Assembly: GCA_014904845.1 (NCBI GenBank)
Contig: MU119289.1
Span: 1-64,000, forward strand
DNA from: Acephala macrosclerotiorum
Taxonomy: Eukaryota; Ascomycota; Leotiomycetes; Helotiales; Mollisiaceae
Reading direction: 5' to 3'
Length of the DNA stretch: 64,000 bases
Shown: one piece after another, positions 57,829-64,000 of the stretch
How the letters are laid out: every line of letters begins with the position of its first letter
Position numbering within the stretch: position 1 is the first letter of the stretch
Notes under the pieces: model-generated
Told to the model about the DNA's origin: nothing
Databases searched by the model: none
The model's input: the letters and a program-made list of their open reading frames with translations, nothing else
Translations under genes and position numbers: made by a program

Positions 57829-59824
57829 AATGCAAGAGTATGCTGAAAGATCATGAAACAGATAGTGATCAATCGATAGCTATGCAAGGCAGCAGGGATA
57901 GAATACTAGATTGGTGGGTTGGATGAGCTTGCAGAACGAGCATGTGTCTGCCCTACGGCTTCGAGCCTTGTTCCCATCTGACATTTCGAGCTGACTGCAT
58001 ATTCAAGGTACGCTCGATCAAACACTCTATGATCCTAGGCAAAATTGTCCCAGAAAATGTTTGTGGTTGGGCAGATGCAATAGCACAGACCCTCGGCGAT
58101 ACGTGCTCACCTAGACCATGGAACTTGTGTCTCCGGAGACGAGATCAGAGGGATTTGGAAAGGAGAAAGCAATTGCGAGATGAGAGGATTGCTGAATTGG
58201 GGAGACGCTGATCAACTAGAGCATGACAAGAGTCTGTAGCCTTGAGGGTTCGCTTATCTTCTGGGAATAGGATACTCGCATCGATCTCGGTCCAAGGGCA
58301 TCATTCCAATAGAGATGGAGGCGGTCCTCGAGGTGGGCAATCTGCAAGGCCCTCGCTGACGAACCCACGTAGTTTTGCAGATTAGTACATGGCGGCCCGA
58401 GGGCATGGACCCCAGGGTCCAAAGAGGTCGGGTTGCCTTTGGGAAGACATCGAAAGATACCAGGAATTCGATTTGGTCGGAGTGAAACTTGTTGAGATTT
58501 TCCGGCATTGCCGAGGTCAAGTTTCTCGCAAGAAAGGTCTTCCAAGATGATTTGAGGCGATCGAGACGAACGAATTGGAACGTCGAGCATCGTTTAGCTG
58601 CAGTTATCAAAGCTTTAGTGCCGAAATATCTGCTCATCCTGCAGGAGCAGAAAAGCTGATATTTTCAGCTCGTCCTACACCCTATCGGAACTCAACTACG
58701 ATGAGAATTTGGGCAAGATGTGCCGTCTTTTCGATTGAGAAGCCTCAGAGTGTGAGCACATGCGAAACGCTGGAAGAGAGGTTCCAAAACTGCAGAAGAC
58801 GGGCTTCCCACGTGATATAAGCAGGACTTTTTCATACTTTTGTCTTTCTCGAGGTACTTCACCCACGATATCCTTTTTCATCTACTTTTTGAGAGAGTGG
58901 CAAAGCATGTATCTTTCGTGGCTGTGGATGCAGAGGCTGGCTGACGACAAGAGTTTGTGTCTTCTCACCCCACTTCCCTCGGTGTTCATTCTCTCGAAAC
59001 GTCGAACTTGTGGGTCTTGTCGCTGTGGGACTTCACATCTAAAGATGAGGTGCATGATATCTTTCTGGCCATGTTGTCTTCTTTCTGTGGATTTTGTTCA
59101 TGGTCGCCATATTATCTTCAAGAGTTGAGATAGTTCTCATTCTCATGATGTTGATGCCTTTTCACACTAAACCCAGATACCGCTTAGCTAAATCGTCTTT
59201 ACTCTTTACCGAGTATAGCCGAACCCCTTTCCTGACCTCTAGGCTTTCTCTATCCTGCCCTCTCTTCTCTTTCAGAGTACACATCTCCTTCATATATCTT
59301 CACGTCTGGGCTCCCTCCCACCTTCTCTTCGAACATTATCAACCTCACTACTGCCGATGGAAGACTACATCCTTACCGGTCCCATACCACACCGGCAAAC
59401 CAATTAACCGGATGGCGGAGCCCCGCAAACCCCGCCTTCCCACCTTCCCACCTTCACCGTCACGACTCAAGAACGAAAATTTTATCACGGGCTTCGAGTT
59501 CAAAGCGAGATTCTGTGCCAGATCTCTCAATTAAGCTCTGGCTTGCTGTCATGAGATAAACGGGCCGGTTCTGCCCCGCACAATCCTCCTTAGGTTCCCA
59601 AGACTATCCAATGGTGGCATACAAACGAAAGATATTCGGGCCTTTAGAGTAGACGGAGGGGCATTTGTTGACGGCAATCAAGTCAAAGGAGAAAAGGTGG
59701 GGTAGTGTTGAGAATTACCAGATCTGAAAAATGGGGAAGGTGAGTGATCTTGGGTATTCTTAAGAGGTGTCCCCCTCTGGTGGCTCAGGATTTTCTCACA
59801 AGCAAGAATCTCTCTTTTGCCAAA
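57829..59824. other. Intergenic region, possible gene remnants
   Basis: About 2 kb holds overlapping frames near 57942-58211 (plus) and 58216-58637 (minus, with an ATG at 58637). They have coding-like composition but no recognisable domain, and no splice model joins them cleanly. The promoter of the carboxylesterase lies at the right edge. Nothing else is supported. Confidence 0.4.
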
Positions 59825-61727
59825 ATGTCATCGAGTTTCTGGAGTTTCCTGACTTTATGCTCCGTTGTAAGCGCGGTGCCGACAATCTCAAGAGTGCTTC
59901 CAAGAGCTCCAGATTCTGCTCCGATTGCCACCACTCTCAATGGATCATACTATGGCACTCATTCTCCAACGTATAATGAAGACTTCTTCCTTGGAATTCC
60001 ATTTGCTCAACCACCACTTCAAGATCTTCGGTTCAAGAATCCTCAATCATTGAATTCGACATGGAGTGGGGCTTTGCCAGCCACGAACTATGCTTGGGTA
60101 TGCAAAATACACTGGCGCAAAAGCCCATGCTAACGAGGTTTACAGGAGTGTATCGGCTATGGTCCTGATCAAATTGGTTATGAACAGGCAAGTTCCAAGT
60201 CAAACTTATCGGTTTTGCCAAGCTGACCAGAAATCCAAGAGCGAAGACTGTCTCTATCTGAATGTGGTCAGACCTTCAGGATACGAAAATGCCAGTCTCC
60301 CAGTGGTTGTGTGGATTCACGGCGGAGGGTTCTTCGATGGAGGAGCTCCAGACCGGCGATACAACCTATCCTTCATCGTCGAGAACTCCGTGTCAATTGG
60401 CAAGCCAATCATTGGTGCTAGCATCGCTTACCGTCTTGGAGCCATTGGCTTCTTGAATGGCGACGCTGTTGCAAATGCAGGGCTTTTGAATCTTGGATTG
60501 AAAGATCAGAGACTTGCTCTTCAATGGATCAACGAGAATATTGCTGGCTTTGGAGGTCAGTGACCCTGTTTATGATGTGCTTCTGTCTAACTTCCGACAG
60601 GCGATCCAACCAAAGTCACAATTTGGGGTGAAAGTGCAGGAGCTTCAAGTGTCGGTCTTCACCTCCTGGCTTTCAACGGCCGTGATGACGGATTGTTCCG
60701 AGCCGGCATAATGGAATCTGGCAACCCCATTTTTGAAGGTCCACTCAACGGGACCGAAACATACCAAGCACGATATGACGCTTTAGTCGCCGCTGCCGGA
60801 TGTGGAAACGGCTCAGATTCTCTGCAATGTCTCCGAGAACTACCATTCTTCGTCCTGAATAACATCTTGAATACTACAGATTTCAACAGCAATTGGAACC
60901 CGGCTCCTGATGGCGACTTCATTACACGTCTTGGAAGTGAACAGCTTGCGGACGGATCCTTCGTGCACGTCCCGATCATTTCTGGAGCCAACAGTGATGA
61001 AGGAACAGCGTTCAGCCCAGTAGGCGTGAACACTATAGACGACTTCATAGCTGTCGTCAATAGTAAGTACTTCCCAATCATGCCCATGACTGTGTCTAAC
61101 ACTTGACTAGCTACAACAAGTACTCAGTATGCCCTTCCGGACAGCCTCATCCAGCAGCTAGTCGCAACTTATTTCGAAGACGACAGCCCCGACTACCTAA
61201 TCCCAAGCTCCGAAACACTGGGTGGCAACATCACACTTGGAGAACCCTACGGCGCAGAATACAGACACAGCGCCGCCTACTGGGGAGACGAAGTCTTCAT
61301 CGCTGCAAGACGATTGACAGTCGAGACTTGGGCAGCAGCCAACATCTCAGCATATTCATACCGCTTCAACGCCATCCCAACCGGAATTTCATGGCCGATC
61401 GAAGTCACGCACTTTCAAGAAGTGGCATTCGTGTTCAACAATCTTAATGGTGTAGGATATGCTGTCAATCCTTTTGAGAACAAGACTGAGAGCTACACGA
61501 ATTTGAGTGACTTGATGAGCAAGAGTTGGGCAAGTTTCGTCTATGATCTAGATCCGAATGGGTGGACTGGAAGAGATGCGAGCGTCCCAGCCTGGCCTGC
61601 ATATTCAATCGAGAACCCTCAGAATATTGTTTGGGACGCCAACGTCACCAGTTTTACGGAGCCAGATACGTTCCGAGCTGAGGGGATCAAGCTTCTGAAA
61701 GATAATTGGGCCTTGTTTCTGCGATAG
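59825..61727 (+). CDS. Secreted type-B carboxylesterase/lipase
   Basis: Five exons (59825-60097, 60146-60187, 60240-60555, 60601-61062, 61111-61727) total 1,710 bases: 569 residues plus stop. The signal peptide is SSFWSFLTLCSVVSAVP. The type-B fold shows SEDCLYLNV, oxyanion loop WIHGGGFFDGG, nucleophile elbow WGESAGASS, the catalytic acid in GANSDEGTAF and the His in VTHFQEVAFVFNN. Many N-glycosylation sites fit secretion. Intron 2 has a GC donor (GCAAGT), a recognised minor class; with it removed the EQ/SEDCLY junction matches the family. It hydrolyses carboxylic esters outside the cell; cutinase-like, lipase and feruloyl-ester activities are all possible. It could supply or process substrates for the nearby lactone module, but this is speculative. 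Confidence 0.92.
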
Positions 61728-62212
61728 GCGTGCGTAAATTGCAACCGTCGTTACGCACTGCATTGCTAGAGCCTGGTGCCGCGTTTGGTAACAGATTGAC
61801 ATCTTGAAACTGGGAAATTGAAACGGCATGTAATGCCTACCGTGCATGGGTTCATTGCGCAGTATTCCATCTGATTAGCGGAGTTGGAACCCTGCCGAAC
61901 TCGAAATGATTTGTCAACTCTGCCTAATCAAAGCGGGATTTCCACCAAGCCTTCCGTTCTGCAAGCCTAGCTTCACGACGTTCTAGCTTAATAACCGGTG
62001 TTCCTCTCAATTACTGTCTCTGCTTTGACTTGCCTTCCCTTTAATTTGGTACTTCATGGGTATTAGGTCATAACCTTCCCCCATAGCATGGACCAAAACT
62101 ACTCTGTCTCGGCTGCAGTCCAGTCAATAGAAGCATCAACGAATGGAGTTCTATCATCAATATTTTATTTCTTTATTATCTTCTCAAAAATTAAACTTAC
62201 TAAGTCTAGTAC
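61728..62212. other. Intergenic region between convergent genes
   Basis: No gene is seen. The segment holds the 3' ends of the convergent carboxylesterase and kinase transcripts. It turns AT-rich from about 62140, and a CTGAAA/AATAAA-like context is not clear enough to call a terminator. Confidence 0.5.
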
Positions 62213-63411
62213 TTACATTACAATCATTCCAGAACTCCCCTTTGTGCTTATCCGCTCTCTCGAGTCTCGCAATACCAGTTTGTTCGACAACAAAACTCGC
62301 AGCCGTAGTCCCCATTTCAAAGCCTCATTCACATTCCCCGTCCTCTCCAACCCTACCGCAAAAGCTCCCAAAAATGAATTCCTCGCTCCAGTTGTATCTT
62401 TGACCTTTTCCCGCTCGCCCGCACCAGCTCCTCCTTCCCCATAAAATGCAGGAACCCAGATAGGGTTTTCCTCCTTCGAGATCGCAAAACATCCATATTC
62501 GGCCGCTCTAACCACCACCAGACCCTGTCCTTTGCCAACAGCAAACGTACCATCCTGTACCAATTTGTGTGCAAAGCCTTCTAGCTTTTGTTTATCCAAG
62601 CGTGATAATGCGTTGTCAAATGCGTATCCGAATAACTTCCCTAGCTCGGCATGATTAGGCGAAACCACATCGACGAATCTCAGAGCGTCATAAATTGAAT
62701 TCAGGTTCTGCTCGTTACAGATCCGAGTTTCGGGTTCCCAGATGATGGTCGGATGACGGTGAATCCCGGCTTCGTGCCTGAGAGAAAGGAGAACCGGGAT
62801 GGTGATTGTTACCATTGTGGGAGTGGCGGGAAAGTGGTAGGAATTTGGAGCTAGGAAGGGTGTATTGATGAAGTATGCAGGTTGAATGCGCAAGGCTGGG
62901 GAGATTTCTGTAAAATGAGCGACTTGGAGCTGAGTGTTAGCGAGCGACTTGGAGTTTGGGGGGAGAAACGATGTACCAGACATAGCTTCATCTTCATAAC
63001 GAAGTAAACCGCGAGCAGTTTTGGCTTTTTCGTCAAGTAGGAAAGATAGTGTCACGTCCCATGATTCGAATTCTTCTTTGAAAGAAGGTGGAAAGTCATT
63101 GCAGGCGTAAATGAGCCATCCTATTGAGCGTGATTCTGGGGATGGCAGCATGAGACGTGCGCCTAGAATTGCTACATTGAATGAGCTCCAATCGAGGGGG
63201 AAATCCTCCGTACAGTTTCATCTATAATCTAGAATTTAGATATTGTTAGGTAGATTAACGTACTGTATACTCCCGGCCCTCCAGCGACATCTTTCAGGGT
63301 TGGCTTTGAAGGGAATTGAAGTTCGTCAATCACCAGATTGCTCAACGTCGTGAAAATAGCACCCACTTTCGCCTCTATATTGAAGAGATCCTCGGGGAAA
63401 GAGTCGCGAGC
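62213..63411 (-). CDS. MAK32-like pfkB-family carbohydrate kinase, start unclear
   Basis: Exon 2 (62213-63171) and an upstream exon (63264 to at most 63411) join across a 92-bp intron (GTACGT donor, TGTAG acceptor). The junction reads VAGGPGVYTILGARLM, as in MAK32-like kinases. Further matches are IGWLIYACNDFP, TIIWEPETRICNEQNL, VDVVSPNHAELGKLFGY and DTTGARNSFLGAFAVGL. The last corresponds to the pfkB catalytic GAGN/DAF motif but has Arg in place of a Gly. The frame is closed by TGA at 63412-63414 with no ATG in between, so the start codon is lost or an extra exon is missed. The family phosphorylates sugars or similar alcohols; substrate unknown. The gene may be a pseudogene. Confidence 0.7.
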
Positions 63412-63414
63412 TCA

Positions 63415-64000
63415 AAGATTCCTAAAGACAAAGGTGGAAGCTACTGAATTGCGGAAGCAAATCCGGGCTGAGGCTTGAATAACGGTAAAAGCGGACACGG
63501 AAACCAGAGTACAGGGTGCCAGATTCATCGCCACCGCCGCATGCAGCAAGCCCGTAATATGGCTCGTTTTCTGCACCCGTCGCGATGAGATAACTTGCAC
63601 TCCGACGCGTTCAAATCATAAGGCAGCGACCTATTTGCTGATGCAGAATACCTCCAGCGCACATCAGTAAATCTTTGATCTTTACAATCTCTTTTAGATC
63701 ACATTGTCGAGAGTGTCAGGTAAACAGAGTTTGATTCGAACTTCAAAATACCATGGCAAGGTAAGCCGCATTTTCTAGAAAACGTTTAAGATTAAGGTTA
63801 AGGAATTAGAGGGCTGATAATACTTTATGAGGCTGGGGTTGCGGGAGCAAGTAATAAGCTACAGTCACGAATCCAAGGCTTATGTTAATTACGCGACAAC
63901 GACGACAACAACGACAACAAAAACAACAGGGCGGCTTTATATTTCTCGGTGTGAGGACGTGGCATCGGACCATCATAGCCGCCGCGCAAAGGTGACTGCT
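63415..64000. other. Right-edge region without a gene
   Basis: No convincing frame is seen. A short imperfect (ACAACG)n/(CAA)n tract lies at about 63895-63930. A gene may begin beyond the window. Confidence 0.45.

Overview
The window is the end of a chromosome of a filamentous ascomycete (Pezizomycotina). A Leotiomycete is plausible, but I cannot fix the genus from the sequence. It opens with 15 tandem AACCCT telomere units. Short GT-AG introns of 45-90 bp with fungal branch sites, GPI-anchored and secreted proteins, NACHT/ankyrin proteins and C-to-T/G-to-A decay of repeats (the signature of repeat-induced point mutation, RIP) all fit this group.

Layout. (1) 1-6175: two head-to-tail, minus-strand relics of a telomere-linked helicase gene (OrsD-type zinc-finger N-terminus followed by a RecQ-like helicase). 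The distal copy is cut off by the telomere and the proximal copy is heavily RIP-mutated. (2) 6176-9756: gene-free subtelomeric DNA with degenerate ~160-bp repeats and an AT-rich island. (3) 9757-12371: two intact, divergent genes of unknown function. (4) 12372-32960: a graveyard with three transposon relics whose exact ends I can place: a Tc1/mariner-like element (17795-19176), a Fot1/pogo-like element (24290-26123) and a hAT element (26619-29609). The last two sit in one broken host gene. (5) 32961-38939: an intact five-exon NLR-type gene (SesB-like hydrolase - NACHT - ankyrin) beside a second alpha/beta hydrolase. (6) 39430-50091: a pseudogene, a GH5 endoglucanase with one nonsense codon, an intact hemerythrin-like gene, an alkaline phosphatase broken by three frameshifts and a small GPI-anchored protein gene. 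(7) 51255-56354: three intact genes for succinate-semialdehyde dehydrogenase, a metallo-beta-lactamase-fold lactonase and a zinc alcohol dehydrogenase. (8) 56404-63411: a broken PTH11/SAT4-like membrane protein, an intact secreted type-B carboxylesterase and a MAK32-like pfkB kinase lacking a clear start.

How the genes may work together. The lactonase, alcohol dehydrogenase and SSADH form a plausible pathway: lactone to 4-hydroxy acid, then semialdehyde, then succinate. This is the same logic as the bacterial attKLM/blcABC operon that degrades gamma-butyrolactone and gamma-hydroxybutyrate. The lactonase and dehydrogenase share a divergent promoter. This module and the NLR gene are the most interesting intact content. 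Many other genes carry one or a few inactivating lesions, so the end looks like a decaying subtelomere with islands under selection. Exon lengths of the intact genes add up to whole codons, which argues that the sequence is accurate and the lesions elsewhere are real.
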